NCBI GenBank assembly: GCA_949472775.1
Contig: CASWVG010000015.1
Coordinates: forward strand, 1-52,303
Reading direction: 5' to 3'
DNA length: 52,303 nt
Origin: an uncultured Lachnospiraceae bacterium
Lineage (GTDB): Bacteria; Bacillota; Clostridia; Lachnospirales; Lachnospiraceae
The notes under the pieces were generated by a model. That model had not been told where the DNA came from, made no database searches, and worked only from the letters and a program-made list of their open reading frames with translations. Below, piece after piece: positions 42,524-51,329 of the stretch (the first letter of the stretch is position 1; the number at the start of each line of letters is the position of its first letter). A program made the translations under genes and the position numbers.

Positions 42524-43597
42524 TTAGCCAAGTAAGGACAGTGCCAACTGGTTGCCCTGATTTGCCTGAGACAGCATAGATGTACCTGCCTGCTGAAGGA
42601 TATTGTTGTTGGAGTACTGAACCATCTCCGTAGCAATATCTGTATCGCGGATAGCAGCCTCTGCGGACTGGGTGTTCTCTACGATGTTATCCAGGTTGCT
42701 GATCGTGTGCTCCAGACGGTTCTGGATAGCACCAAGGTCAGATCTCTGAGCAGATACGATCTGCAGAGCGCCCTTAATGAATGCATTCAGGGAGTTGAAA
42801 TCCTTGGTTGTAGCAACAGTTGCGGAATTACCACCTACCAGATTCTGGAAGGTTGTAACCAGCTTCTGAGCCATAGTAGAACTCATAGCAACCATGTTGT
42901 ACTTCTTATCCTTAACTGTAGAGAAGGATGTGGTGCTTGTAGCTGCGGTTGCACCCTGAATCGTGTTCGCTGTTCCCTTAACAGAATAAGTTGTTACCTG
43001 AACACTGGTCGTTCCGGATGTCAGTGCGTTGAAGGTAATCGCACCATACAGCTTACTGTCGGTAGACTTACCATCTGTCCAAGTACCGATGTAGCTAGCA
43101 AGACCAGTCATACTCATGTTCTTGATGGAGATGTCGATGTGCTGACCAGCCTCAGCACCTACCTGAACGCCCTTGATGAATCTGCCGTCTAACAGGTTCA
43201 TCTCGTTGAAGGTTGTGGTGCTCTGTACACGGTCAACTTCACTCATCAACTGGCCGATCTCAGCCTGGATCGCTGCACGGTCGGAAGTGGTCAGGGTACC
43301 ATTCTCACCCTTAACTGCCAGCTCGTTCATTCTCTGAAGCATATCCTCAACTTCGTTGAGTGCGCCTTCAGCGGTCTGTACTACGCTGATACCATCCTGT
43401 GCGTTAGCAGAAGCCTGAGTAAGACCTCTTACCTGTCTTCTCATCTTCTCGGAAATGGAGAGACCTGCTGCATCATCTGCTGCACGGTTGATCTTGTAAC
43501 CGGAAGATAACTTCTCTGTGGACTTCGCCTGAGACTTCGTGGTGAGACCCAGCATTCTGTTAGAGTTCATCGCTGTAATGTTGTGTTTTACTATCAT
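42524..43597 (-). CDS. hag: Flagellin
   Basis: This is the filament subunit. The 357-residue protein has conserved ends: N-terminal VKHNITAMNSNRML, STEKLSSGYKINRAADDAAGL and C-terminal AAIRDTDIATEMV, ILQQAGTSMLSQANQ and final ALSLLG. The central domain (about 170-280) is short and very rich in Ser, Thr and Gly, giving many possible O-glycosylation sites. The start at 43597 has AAGGAGG eight bases upstream. It is transcribed alone from a sigma-28 promoter. Its leader carries a CsrA-type hairpin, and glycosyltransferase genes flank it on both sides. Confidence 0.97.
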   Translation of the reverse strand: MIVKHNITAMNSNRMLGLTTKSQAKSTEKLSSGYKINRAADDAAGLSISEKMRRQVRGLTQASANAQDGISVVQTAEGALNEVEDMLQRMNELAVKGENGTLTTSDRAAIQAEIGQLMSEVDRVQSTTTFNEMNLLDGRFIKGVQVGAEAGQHIDISIKNMSMTGLASYIGTWTDGKSTDSKLYGAITFNALTSGTTSVQVTTYSVKGTANTIQGATAATSTTSFSTVKDKKYNMVAMSSTMAQKLVTTFQNLVGGNSATVATTKDFNSLNAFIKGALQIVSAQRSDLGAIQNRLEHTISNLDNIVENTQSAEAAIRDTDIATEMVQYSNNNILQQAGTSMLSQANQGNQLALSLLG

Positions 43598-43621
43598 ACT
43601 ATATTCCTCCTTGAATTTTTT

Positions 43622-43637
43622 GCGGCATCCTTGCCGC
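43622..43637 (-). promoter_or_regulatory. CsrA-binding hairpin in the flagellin leader
   Basis: On the mRNA, GCGGCA-AGGA-TGCCGC forms a 6-bp stem whose loop shows GGA, the CsrA recognition element. The ribosome-binding site AAGGAGG, a second GGA element, lies about 17 nt downstream, close to the spacing that lets one CsrA dimer bridge two sites. This mirrors the known Bacillus subtilis hag leader. A further hairpin, AAGTAAA / TTTACTT (43700-43721), sits at the predicted 5' end. Confidence 0.7.
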
Positions 43638-43728
43638 ATTATTGTTTGTGTGGTTCTTCCTCCGTCCCGTCCGCTGACATTGGTTTCGCCACTGTCTTCA
43701 AGTAAATGTTTTACTTTACTTGTATTAT

Positions 43729-43755
43729 ATATCGGTGGGAATCCGATATACTTTA
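43729..43755 (-). promoter_or_regulatory. Sigma-28 promoter of flagellin
   Basis: TAAA (43752-43755), a 15-bp spacer, then ACCGATAT (43729-43736) on the minus strand matches the sigma-28/SigD consensus TAAA-N15-GCCGATAA very well. Confidence 0.85.
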
Positions 43756-43795
43756 GTCCCTGAGAAAAAATTTTTAAAAATTTTTCTCAGGGACT
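43755..43795. terminator. Terminator after the flaG-fliD-fliS operon
   Basis: AGTCCCTGAGAAAAA (43755-43769) and TTTTTCTCAGGGACT (43781-43795) form a perfect 15-bp stem with T-rich and A-rich centre. It lies 4 bp past the last gene of the operon and abuts the flagellin promoter. Confidence 0.9.
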
Positions 43796-43798
43796 CAT

Positions 43799-44275
43799 TT
43801 ACTTCTTGTTATCGTAAAACTGCGGGCTTACATAGTTCAAACGGTTCATATTATTATAGTAGTTCTGGCTCACCTTCATCTTGGAAGCGGCTTTTCCGAT
43901 CTGCTGTCTTCTTTTCTTAAACTGCTTTTCCGCCTGTACCCTATTGCGCATTCTTGCGGCGTTTATACCGACCACCTTCTCCGTAATCACGGCGATCAGC
44001 TCCTGCATCCGCCTAATCTCTTCGCGGTAAACTGATTTATTATCAATCAGTTCCTTTCTGATTCTGTCGTACACCGCCTCAAAGCCCTCGTCCAGAAGTT
44101 CCAGCTTCTCCGCAAGCTCGCCCATCCTGTCCGCGGAAACGTCAAGCGCCTCCATATCCACTTCGTCCTGCTTAAGCAGAACCTCCTGTGCCTCATTCTC
44201 CTTTATGATCTCATCGAGAATCCGGCTCTTTTTCTCCAGACTCTCCACCAGAATCTGTGCACTGCTCAGACTCAT
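43799..44275 (-). CDS. Flagellar chaperone-like coiled-coil protein (FlgN/FliT type)
   Basis: The 158-residue, all-helical, strongly charged protein has long heptad-like runs (LEKKSRILDEIIKENEAQEVLL; MGELAEKLELLDEGFEAVYDRI) and a conserved-looking C-terminal tail ending NYYNNMNRLNYVSPQFYDNKK. Its place directly after fliS in the filament operon, its size and its helical character fit a flagellar export chaperone of the FlgN/FliT group, or an unrelated filament-assembly helper. I could not confirm the exact family. It is the last gene before the operon terminator. Confidence 0.65.
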   Translation of the reverse strand: MSLSSAQILVESLEKKSRILDEIIKENEAQEVLLKQDEVDMEALDVSADRMGELAEKLELLDEGFEAVYDRIRKELIDNKSVYREEIRRMQELIAVITEKVVGINAARMRNRVQAEKQFKKRRQQIGKAASKMKVSQNYYNNMNRLNYVSPQFYDNKK

Positions 44276-44287
44276 ACCGCCACCTCT

Positions 44288-44668
44288 CTACGCATGTTGG
44301 TTGTTCTTTCTCATAACTTCCTTCCATGTATCCCGAACGCTTCTCAAATGTGTATTCACTTCCTCCAGAATTGCCGTGTCCTTCTTGATATTTGCCTGCA
44401 GAAGGCGCTGGAGCAAATACACGTAAATCCTGTCAAAATCTTCCGCCACCGGATACTTGTGATCCAGCGTATTGCGAAATTCCTCGATAATACGCTGCGT
44501 CTTCGTAATATTCAGATGCGCTTTTTCAATCTCGCCATGCTCAATCGAAACAATCGCAATATTGCAGAATTTGATCGCCCCCTCATAGAGCATAAGTGTC
44601 ACTTCCGCCGGGGAAGCCGTCAGAATTTTATTGGTTGTGTATTCCGCAAAGGGATTACGTGCCGGCAT
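44288..44668 (-). CDS. fliS: Flagellar secretion chaperone FliS
   Basis: This protein binds the C-terminus of flagellin in the cytosol and keeps it export-ready. At 126 residues it has the FliS length, and it shows NPFAEYTTNKILTASPAEVTLMLYEGAIKF, the family's most conserved block, followed by the four-helix pattern. It lies between fliD and the chaperone-like gene. In several Firmicutes FliS also contacts FliW, which is encoded near the right end of the window. Confidence 0.95.
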   Translation of the reverse strand: MPARNPFAEYTTNKILTASPAEVTLMLYEGAIKFCNIAIVSIEHGEIEKAHLNITKTQRIIEEFRNTLDHKYPVAEDFDRIYVYLLQRLLQANIKKDTAILEEVNTHLRSVRDTWKEVMRKNNQHA

Positions 44669-44710
44669 AGCTTTTCTCCTCCTTGATCCTACCTGCCTGT
44701 ATTATGTGCG

Positions 44711-47194
44711 TCAACCGCCGAACAAACTCGAGAGTGAGCCGTTCTTAGATTCCAGCTTCGCAAGCGCCGTCTCCATGGCTGAGAACTTCGCATACCACTT
44801 ATCCATATAAGCATTCAGCTTCTCTTCCTGCTCCTTAATCAGCTTGGTATATTCGTCGTAGTCCTCTTTCATCTTCTTGTCATTGTAGATGGTGAGGGCA
44901 CTGCTCATCTTCGTCGGAGACATCTTATCCGCAATCGTGTCGTGTAGTTTATCGGTCAGTCCCGTGAAGAACTCCATCACCATATCGGGATTGTTTTCGA
45001 TCATGCTGCTCAAGCTGGGTTTCCCTGCCTCGGGATCCCAACTAAGCGGATCATCCTTGTCTCCAAGGATATGGTAAGCATTTCTCTCATTGTCCTTCGC
45101 TTTGAAATAACTCTGGGTCTCAATACCAAAATCCGCAAGAGAAATGGACTTGCCACCAATATTCATGGTCATCATCATATCCATTCTCAAAGCGGAAGAC
45201 ACATCGCTCAAGGTAGAATCCCTGCGCAACAGAGAATCCTTGATCTTCTTCTCCCACTCCTCGATTTCACTGTCGGAAAGCGCCTCCTTCTCCTCTGCGA
45301 GAAGCGGATCATACCCCTTGGAAGACTCGGCGTTGTAAAGAGAATCCATCTCGTTTATCAGCTCGCTGTATGACTTGATGAAATCCTTGATCATATCGTA
45401 AACGCCTTCCGTATCCGTCTTGGTCGATACAGTGACGTCCTTATCCGTCTGCTCGAGAGCCGTGATCGTCATACCGTTTACCGTCAGCGTATCGGTGGAA
45501 GAGGTGTAGGAAACGCCGTCCACCACAATCTCTGCATCCTCGCCGGAAACCTTAGTTCCCTGCGCATCGGCAAGCAAGGTACTGCCTGTATTGGCTGTAC
45601 CGTCTGTACTGGGCAATTTCAAGCTACCGTCGGCATTACGCACATCAGCCATCACCTTCTGCGCCTCAGCCACCTTCTTATCAAATTCCTGAGCAACCGC
45701 CGCGCTCATCACGCCGGAACCGATCGTATTGCCGCTCGCAAGCACATTGCCGCTTGCATCTTTCTCCATGTAGGTTTTAGTAGTATCGTCATAATGAAAC
45801 TTCTTATTATTTTCAGCGGTCTTTTCGGTATTGGCTTTCTTCTCTTCCACATTCTTGTCAAATGCGCTATAAACGCCGTATACTTCCTCCGCCCTGGCAA
45901 TCTCCGTCTTCTGGTCACTGACCGCCTTGGAAGCCGCTGCCACAGCCGCCTCCGCATCCTTTACCTTCTGATCCGAACCTGCGACACCGTTTGCCTGATC
46001 TTCACGCGCCTTCTTCAGATCCTCCTGTGCCTTACTCAAGGTTTCCTGACGAGTCTTCAGTTCACCCGCCATGCCGCCGACGCGCTCCATAACGGGGTTA
46101 TTATTTTCATCAAACTTAAGGCTACCATCGTCGTTCTTAGCCTGCTGCTCCGTTCCATAGATCTTATCAAACAAAGCTTTACCCGCAGCCTGTATCGCAG
46201 CCTGATCGGTATCCTTATCCCAAGTGGCATTATAGCCGGCTATATAATTCTTATACGCGTCGTATTTTCCATCCTTATTCTGAAGGATTTCCCTAAAAGT
46301 GTCTACATTCTTCTGATTAGCCTTGTCGCAGTTCGCACTGGCTGTCGCCAGCTTATCATTCTCCGCCTTCAACGCCTTCATGCGTTTCAGCGTCTCTTCT
46401 TCAATCATTTTTTTGTACGCAGCCGAATAGCCGAAAGATGTCGCATAATCAGTAGACGTACCGTAATTCGGAAATCCCGTCTTAAAGTCATAGGACGCAT
46501 ACTTCGACCAAACGTCATACTCACTGCCTGCTGCTGTCAGCTTTTCGAGATCGCCTGCAGACATAAGCTTTAACGCTTTCAAGGCTGATGTGCCCCCCGC
46601 ATCATTTCCTGTCAGGAAGAATTCTCCCTCCTTGCCCGACGCCCATGAGTTGAGATAAATACGCTGGTTAGCCTGATCAAAACTTGCCTTCAACGCCGTA
46701 TTCTTCTCAACCGCTTTCACGAAATCGCTGATTTTCATGTTTTCGTCAACTTTAATATCGACATAGTTGCCCCCGACATCGCTAAGCCGGATACTGCCGG
46801 AACCACTCATGCCAAGCTGCTTCAAGGTAGCATTTTCGGTATAACCCACATCACCCTTTGCCAGACTTCCGCTGGTTAACGCCGCCTGACGGGAAAGCCG
46901 CTTCACCGATATCTTATGGGAACCGTCCACCTTACCGCCCGAAACCTTAATGGCATTGGGATTGGACACCACCGTCTTCATCTTCATGTAAGAAGATTGC
47001 AGACGCATATCATCCAGCTTCTGATAGAAGCTGTAAACCTTCGTGTTCAAAGACTTCCACGCGTCCTGTTTCCACGATAATTTCTTCTGTTCCTTCACTA
47101 GCTTATTTTTCTTATAGCTCTGAGCCGAAGCCAGCTCGTTGATAATACTCTCGGTATCAAGTCCCGAATACATACCTGTGATTCTGATAGCCAT
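44711..47194 (-). CDS. fliD: Filament cap protein FliD, enlarged
   Basis: The 827-residue protein carries FliD_N (1-110: RITGMYSGLDTESIINELA...KISVKRLSRQAAL) and FliD_C (about 600-827: GVYDMIKDFIKSYSELINEMDSLYN and the closing MDKWYAKFSAMETALAKLESKNGSLSSLFGG). The middle, about residues 230-560, is enlarged by charged, coiled-coil-like sequence (KAQEDLKKAREDQANGV-type). Typical Firmicute FliD proteins are about 450-700 residues. The cap polymerises flagellin at the filament tip; the added central domain would project outward. The start has AGGAGG eight bases upstream. Confidence 0.95.
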   Translation of the reverse strand: MAIRITGMYSGLDTESIINELASAQSYKKNKLVKEQKKLSWKQDAWKSLNTKVYSFYQKLDDMRLQSSYMKMKTVVSNPNAIKVSGGKVDGSHKISVKRLSRQAALTSGSLAKGDVGYTENATLKQLGMSGSGSIRLSDVGGNYVDIKVDENMKISDFVKAVEKNTALKASFDQANQRIYLNSWASGKEGEFFLTGNDAGGTSALKALKLMSAGDLEKLTAAGSEYDVWSKYASYDFKTGFPNYGTSTDYATSFGYSAAYKKMIEEETLKRMKALKAENDKLATASANCDKANQKNVDTFREILQNKDGKYDAYKNYIAGYNATWDKDTDQAAIQAAGKALFDKIYGTEQQAKNDDGSLKFDENNNPVMERVGGMAGELKTRQETLSKAQEDLKKAREDQANGVAGSDQKVKDAEAAVAAASKAVSDQKTEIARAEEVYGVYSAFDKNVEEKKANTEKTAENNKKFHYDDTTKTYMEKDASGNVLASGNTIGSGVMSAAVAQEFDKKVAEAQKVMADVRNADGSLKLPSTDGTANTGSTLLADAQGTKVSGEDAEIVVDGVSYTSSTDTLTVNGMTITALEQTDKDVTVSTKTDTEGVYDMIKDFIKSYSELINEMDSLYNAESSKGYDPLLAEEKEALSDSEIEEWEKKIKDSLLRRDSTLSDVSSALRMDMMMTMNIGGKSISLADFGIETQSYFKAKDNERNAYHILGDKDDPLSWDPEAGKPSLSSMIENNPDMVMEFFTGLTDKLHDTIADKMSPTKMSSALTIYNDKKMKEDYDEYTKLIKEQEEKLNAYMDKWYAKFSAMETALAKLESKNGSLSSLFGG

Positions 47195-47214
47195 TGTCGT
47201 CTCCTCCTGATTGT

Positions 47215-47688
47215 CTATCTCTTTTCATCCACAAGAATACCGGCCATCTCCCAGATTCTGGCAATCATGTCCAGAGTCTTTTCTGGCGGGAACTCCTTAA
47301 TGACTTCCTTGGTCTCCTTATCCATGATTTTAATCATGATCCGGTTGGTGTCCTCGTGAACGCCGAAAACAGCCTCTTCGTTGCTGTTATTGATCCTTCT
47401 GTTCATCTCCGCGATTGCTTTCTTAAGCTGATCGGACTTCTGCTGCTGGACCTGCCTGGGGGGCACCTGCTGCTGCGTCTTCGCATTCGCCTGCTGCTGG
47501 CTCCCGGCCTCCTCACCGCTCTTATCGTCCTCCGGCTGCGGTCTCGTCACGGACGCGGTCGTCTCATCGACATTGACCGTCTGCTCATCCTCCGGAACTT
47601 CCGTGTTCACTGGTGTCACTGCCTGAGGTTTGGATGCTGCCTGTGCCTGATATGTCATGGCACTGTTTAATGGTTCAATTGTTGCCAT
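47215..47688 (-). CDS. flaG: FlaG-family flagellar protein
   Basis: The 157-residue protein has a low-complexity Thr/Gln-rich N-terminal half followed by a FlaG domain of about 70 residues (KAIAEMNRRIN, GVHEDTNRIMIKIMDKETKEVIKEFPPEKTLDM and ILVDEKR). FlaG proteins affect filament length and attachment. The start at 47688 has GGAGG nine bases upstream; a TTG two codons earlier is less likely. It is the first gene of the sigma-28 operon with fliD and fliS. Confidence 0.93.
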   Translation of the reverse strand: MATIEPLNSAMTYQAQAASKPQAVTPVNTEVPEDEQTVNVDETTASVTRPQPEDDKSGEEAGSQQQANAKTQQQVPPRQVQQQKSDQLKKAIAEMNRRINNSNEEAVFGVHEDTNRIMIKIMDKETKEVIKEFPPEKTLDMIARIWEMAGILVDEKR

Positions 47689-47785
47689 CGTCAATCACCT
47701 CCGTGTGATATTAGTAAAAAAATTGGAATCGTCTCACGATTACGTCCGCAGCGGGCAAACTAACAAACGCAATCTCTTGTAATCT

Positions 47786-47812
47786 ATATCGGAAAAAAAC
47801 AACAAAAATTTA
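47786..47812 (-). promoter_or_regulatory. Sigma-28 promoter of the flaG-fliD-fliS operon
   Basis: TAAA (47809-47812), 15 bp, TCCGATAT (47786-47793) on the minus strand. It is a near copy of the flagellin promoter and should give co-expression of cap, chaperone and filament genes. Confidence 0.85.
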
Positions 47813-47850
47813 GTATAACCCCAAAAATAGTTAGAATTAACTTTAAAAAA

Positions 47851-47879
47851 TTGAAATCGTTTCCCGTTTACTATATAAT
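47851..47879 (+). promoter_or_regulatory. Sigma-A promoter of the GT4 gene
   Basis: TTGAAA (47851-47856), 17 bp, TATAAT (47874-47879), 40 bp before the GT4 start. It lies back to back with the sigma-28 promoter of flaG, so modification genes appear to use housekeeping sigma while filament genes use sigma-28. Confidence 0.8.
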
Positions 47880-47920
47880 GATCCCATCAAACCAAATCAA
47901 CCGATGGGAGACCTGATTCC

Positions 47921-49051
47921 ATGAAAAAATATAAAATGTGCATGATCCCGGCTTATCCGTTGGAAAACGTGCAACTCTTAAAAGACCGCGTGATCCTGCC
48001 CTACGTCTGTTACCGGCTCTTCGGGGAAAGCTTCTCGATTGTAACGCAGAGCACAGGAGATTACCCCTATCTGTCCTATCTTGAAGGGGCAGATTTTATC
48101 CCCCTGCCAAAGGACCGTTCCCATATGGAATCGGCCGTCAGCTATGTGTCCGCCCACAGTCAGGATATCGACCTGCTTTTTCTCTTCGGCGCGAGGGGTG
48201 AATATATGGAGCTGGCGCGCACATACAAGTCCCTGCGTCCCGACGGCGTCATTTATCTGAAACTGGACACCAATATTGACTGGGCGAACGCATATCCCCT
48301 CCATGATAAAAATTTTTCCGTTTTTTTGGAAGACTGTGACATCATAAGCTGCGAGATCAGAAGACTTCAATCCTTTCTCTATAAAAAATGGCTGCGGCCC
48401 GTGGAATATATCCCCAACGGGGTCTATTATCCCCTCTATCCAGAGGCCGGTGACGTACAGCTCGCGAACAAGGAAAATATGATACTCACCGTAGGACGGC
48501 TCGGCACGGCCCAGAAAAATTCCATGATGCTTCTCTATGCCTACGCGCTGGCTTTCCCGTCTCTCAAAGAGCCGTGGGAGCTTGTCATGGCCGGAAGCGT
48601 CACCCCTGAATTCCAGGCGGATTATGACCGTTTCTGCCGGGAGTTTCCGCCACTTGCGCCACACATACATCTGACCGGAAATATCTCCGACAAGCAGACG
48701 CTTTATCAATATTATAAAAAGGCCAAGATCTTTGCCCTCACCTCCCGCGCAGAAGGCAGCCCCAATGTGTTTCCGGAAGCCGCCATTTTCGGCTGTACCG
48801 TAATCACCACCGGTGTGGACGCTGCTCCCGATATGACCGATAGCGGCCGGGTAGGCAGAATATCCCCTGACCCCGAAGATGTGAAAGGTTTTTCCAGGGA
48901 ACTTTTGTCACTCTGTCAGGATTCCGATTATCTGGCCCGCAATTTTCACGAGATACGGACTTATATGCAATCGTATTTCGACTATGAACGGCTGGCCGGC
49001 AGGCTTCAGGTTCTCGTTGAGCTGCAGGCACTGAAAAGGAGACAGTCATGA
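47921..49051 (+). CDS. Glycosyltransferase, GT4-like (GT-B fold)
   Basis: The 376-residue protein has a variable N-terminal half and a recognisable C-terminal Glycos_transf_1 domain: YIPNGVYYPLYP, MILTVGRLGTAQKNSMMLL, ELVMAGSVTPEF, IHLTGNISDKQTLYQYYKKAKIFALTSRAEGSPNVFPEAAIFGCTVITT, including the EGSPNVFPEA nucleotide-sugar donor motif. Its stop codon overlaps the start of the next gene (ATGA). It likely extends or starts a glycan on flagellin as part of the three-gene operon with the unknown 326-residue protein and the second CgeB-like enzyme. Confidence 0.88.
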   Translation: MKKYKMCMIPAYPLENVQLLKDRVILPYVCYRLFGESFSIVTQSTGDYPYLSYLEGADFIPLPKDRSHMESAVSYVSAHSQDIDLLFLFGARGEYMELARTYKSLRPDGVIYLKLDTNIDWANAYPLHDKNFSVFLEDCDIISCEIRRLQSFLYKKWLRPVEYIPNGVYYPLYPEAGDVQLANKENMILTVGRLGTAQKNSMMLLYAYALAFPSLKEPWELVMAGSVTPEFQADYDRFCREFPPLAPHIHLTGNISDKQTLYQYYKKAKIFALTSRAEGSPNVFPEAAIFGCTVITTGVDAAPDMTDSGRVGRISPDPEDVKGFSRELLSLCQDSDYLARNFHEIRTYMQSYFDYERLAGRLQVLVELQALKRRQS

Positions 49052-50028
49052 AAATAGCAACTACCGACACCTGTGTTTTCCTGGAGGAGAACGGACAGGT
49101 TTTTACCCTTTTGGAAAAGCCAACGCTTCCCGACTATTCCAACGTAACGAAAAGACCCTATTTCTCATTCTACTATAGCGAAGGCGAAACCATCTGGGAA
49201 CGCCTTTCTGGCAGCATGGCAAAATTCGAGGATTTATGCCATGACGACCCGTATCTTGGCTGCTATGCCCTGATTCTGAGCTGTCTGTATCCTCTGCTGC
49301 TCTCGGATAACCGCGCAAAAAATCTGGCTGCCTACGGCGCCGGCACAGACTGCATGGCCTACCGGGTCATTCAGGATTTTATGACCTTCCTGCATGCAGG
49401 CAGCGCCCTGACGGCACTGGCGCTCAGTCCCTTTTCCCTCACAGCGATAAGTCCCTGCTCCTGCGCTGCGCTGCTCTACCGGCTGGACACCTGTCCCGCA
49501 CCTGCGGCAGTCTGCGACGCCATAAACAGGATAAAACCGGGCGGACTGCTCTTTCTCTACACGATAAAGGAAACCGTACCTCCGGAACTGGCAGCTCTGT
49601 GTACACATGCGCAGAAGGACAGCTTCGGCCCCTGTACGCTCTATACCCTGACCGCGGACGAAGCCGTCATGGATTTTGCACGTGAAAACGGCTCCGAGTC
49701 CTTCGTCCTCGCACGCGCATCCGAAATCACCAGGCGGGCTGATGATCTGCGCTATCTGATTCAGGGCATACTTACCGGCGCGGCCTTGCCGGACGACGCC
49801 TATTTCATAGCCGTGACCATCCTGCAACAGACGGAAGAGCTCCTTCTCTCCCTGTATGACTATCTGGAAAACGACGAGCTGCCGGTTCACGCAAATGCCT
49901 TGAAAGAGGCCGTTCTAAACTATGATGTGGAAGTCCGCCGCTCCTGCGGTCTTACCGTCTACCGGGAGAAACTGACACAAATATCAGAAATGTTTTTCGC
50001 CGCTGTCGAACAGGAATTTCTGGCATAA
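49048..50028 (+). CDS. Unknown protein of the glycosylation operon
   Basis: The 326-residue protein is translationally coupled to the GT4 gene (4-bp overlap) and followed 17 bp later by the CgeB-like gene. The middle region (about 85-205) has a Rossmann-like look: AAYGAGTDCMAYRVIQDF, then alternating strands and helices, and DAINRIKPGGLLFLYTIKE, which resembles a class I methyltransferase core without a clear SAM-binding glycine motif. The C-terminal 100 residues are mostly helical. I do not recognise a family. A degenerate methyltransferase or a glycan-modifying helper is possible. Confidence 0.7.
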   Translation: MKIATTDTCVFLEENGQVFTLLEKPTLPDYSNVTKRPYFSFYYSEGETIWERLSGSMAKFEDLCHDDPYLGCYALILSCLYPLLLSDNRAKNLAAYGAGTDCMAYRVIQDFMTFLHAGSALTALALSPFSLTAISPCSCAALLYRLDTCPAPAAVCDAINRIKPGGLLFLYTIKETVPPELAALCTHAQKDSFGPCTLYTLTADEAVMDFARENGSESFVLARASEITRRADDLRYLIQGILTGAALPDDAYFIAVTILQQTEELLLSLYDYLENDELPVHANALKEAVLNYDVEVRRSCGLTVYREKLTQISEMFFAAVEQEFLA

Positions 50029-50045
50029 AGAGGAAAGAGGTATTC

Positions 50046-51230
50046 ATGGAAATCTTATTCTATCGCTACAACAGTATATGTGAGCCGGATATCCTGCAGG
50101 TTTTTACAAATTTCGGCATCACGGTACATACGGAAGAGCTGGAAATGCACGACAAGCAGGCATCTCCCCGGGAATGCGCGGCGAGAGTGTCCGAATGGAT
50201 TCTGGCTCACCCCCTCGCCTTCGTATTCAGCATCAATTTTTTCCCGGCCGTTTCCTACACCTGCGAAAAGTGGAAAGTGCCTTACGTCTGCTGGAGTGTG
50301 GACTCCCCGGTGCCCGAGCTGTTTTCCAACGCCCTGAAAAACACATACAACCGTATTTTTTTGTTTGATAAAGCACAGTACGACTTCTTTTCCCCGATCA
50401 ATCCGGACTGCATCTTTTATCTGCCTCTCGCCACGAATGTGAAACGCTGGGAAAACGTTGTCCTTAGTATGTCGGATGAAGACTATGCTGCCTACGGGGC
50501 GGATGTGTTGTTCGTAGGCTCCCTGTATACGGAAAAATGCAAATATGACAGTCTCGTGCTCTCCGATCACGCCCGCGGCTTTGTGGACGGGTTGATCGAA
50601 GCCCAGCTTAAGGTTTTCGGCTGTAATTTCATCTCCGAAAGTCTGACGGAAGAGGTGATCCGCGAAATCTCAGAAGCCGATCCTGGCTTCTATAAAAGTG
50701 AAGATACTTATGCCGATATGTCCCGCTATCTCGTGGCGCATCAGTATATTGGCATGAAACTTGCCGCCGTGGAGCGGGAACGCACCTTAAACCGCCTCTC
50801 GCAGCGCTTTCCTGTCACCCTGCACACCAGAAGCGACGCCTCCCGTCTTCCCAAAGTACACAGTAAAGGCGGCGTAAACACGCTGACTGAGATGCCAAAG
50901 GTCTTTCAGTCGAGCAAAATTAATTTGAACATGACCATGCGTCCCATCGAAACAGGCCTCTCCCTGCGGATCTGGGATATTCTGGGCTGCGGCGGTTTCC
51001 TCCTCACAAACTATCAGACAGAAATCCCTGATTACTTCGAGATCGGCCGCGATCTGGAGACCTATGAATCTATGGAAGAGCTGGAAGAAAAAGTACGTTA
51101 TTATTTGTCCCACGAAGAGGAACGGGTAGAAATCGCAATCAACGGGTACGAAAAAGTGGCGAACTGCCACACATATGAGATAAGACTTGCTCAGATGCTA
51201 AAGATAATTACCGATACTATGAAACGATAA
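50046..51230 (+). CDS. CgeB-like glycosyltransferase, second copy
   Basis: The 394-residue paralogue of the protein at 35848-37053 shares FSINFFPAVS, YVCWSVDSPVP, VLFVGSLYTEK, ARGFVDGLIEAQLKVFGCNFI and KINLNMTMRPIETGLSLRIWDILGCGGFLLTNYQ. It is third in the operon with the GT4 and unknown proteins. Both CgeB-like genes bracket the flagellin cluster, one on each side, consistent with two separate transfer steps or two acceptors. Confidence 0.85.
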   Translation: MEILFYRYNSICEPDILQVFTNFGITVHTEELEMHDKQASPRECAARVSEWILAHPLAFVFSINFFPAVSYTCEKWKVPYVCWSVDSPVPELFSNALKNTYNRIFLFDKAQYDFFSPINPDCIFYLPLATNVKRWENVVLSMSDEDYAAYGADVLFVGSLYTEKCKYDSLVLSDHARGFVDGLIEAQLKVFGCNFISESLTEEVIREISEADPGFYKSEDTYADMSRYLVAHQYIGMKLAAVERERTLNRLSQRFPVTLHTRSDASRLPKVHSKGGVNTLTEMPKVFQSSKINLNMTMRPIETGLSLRIWDILGCGGFLLTNYQTEIPDYFEIGRDLETYESMEELEEKVRYYLSHEEERVEIAINGYEKVANCHTYEIRLAQMLKIITDTMKR

Positions 51231-51274
51231 TGCTACAACTATATATCTGCATGGGACAAGATTATCTTAAAGAA

Positions 51275-51314
51275 AAGAGCGCGGTGACGAAGATAACCTC
51301 CGACCCGCGCTCTT
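51275..51314. terminator. Bidirectional terminator between the glycosylation operon and csrA
   Basis: AAGAGCGCGG (51275-51284) pairs perfectly with CCGCGCTCTT (51305-51314) around a 20-nt loop. T-rich sequence follows on the minus strand and ACTATTTTAT on the plus strand. Confidence 0.8.
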
Positions 51315-51329
51315 ACTATTTTATACTGC

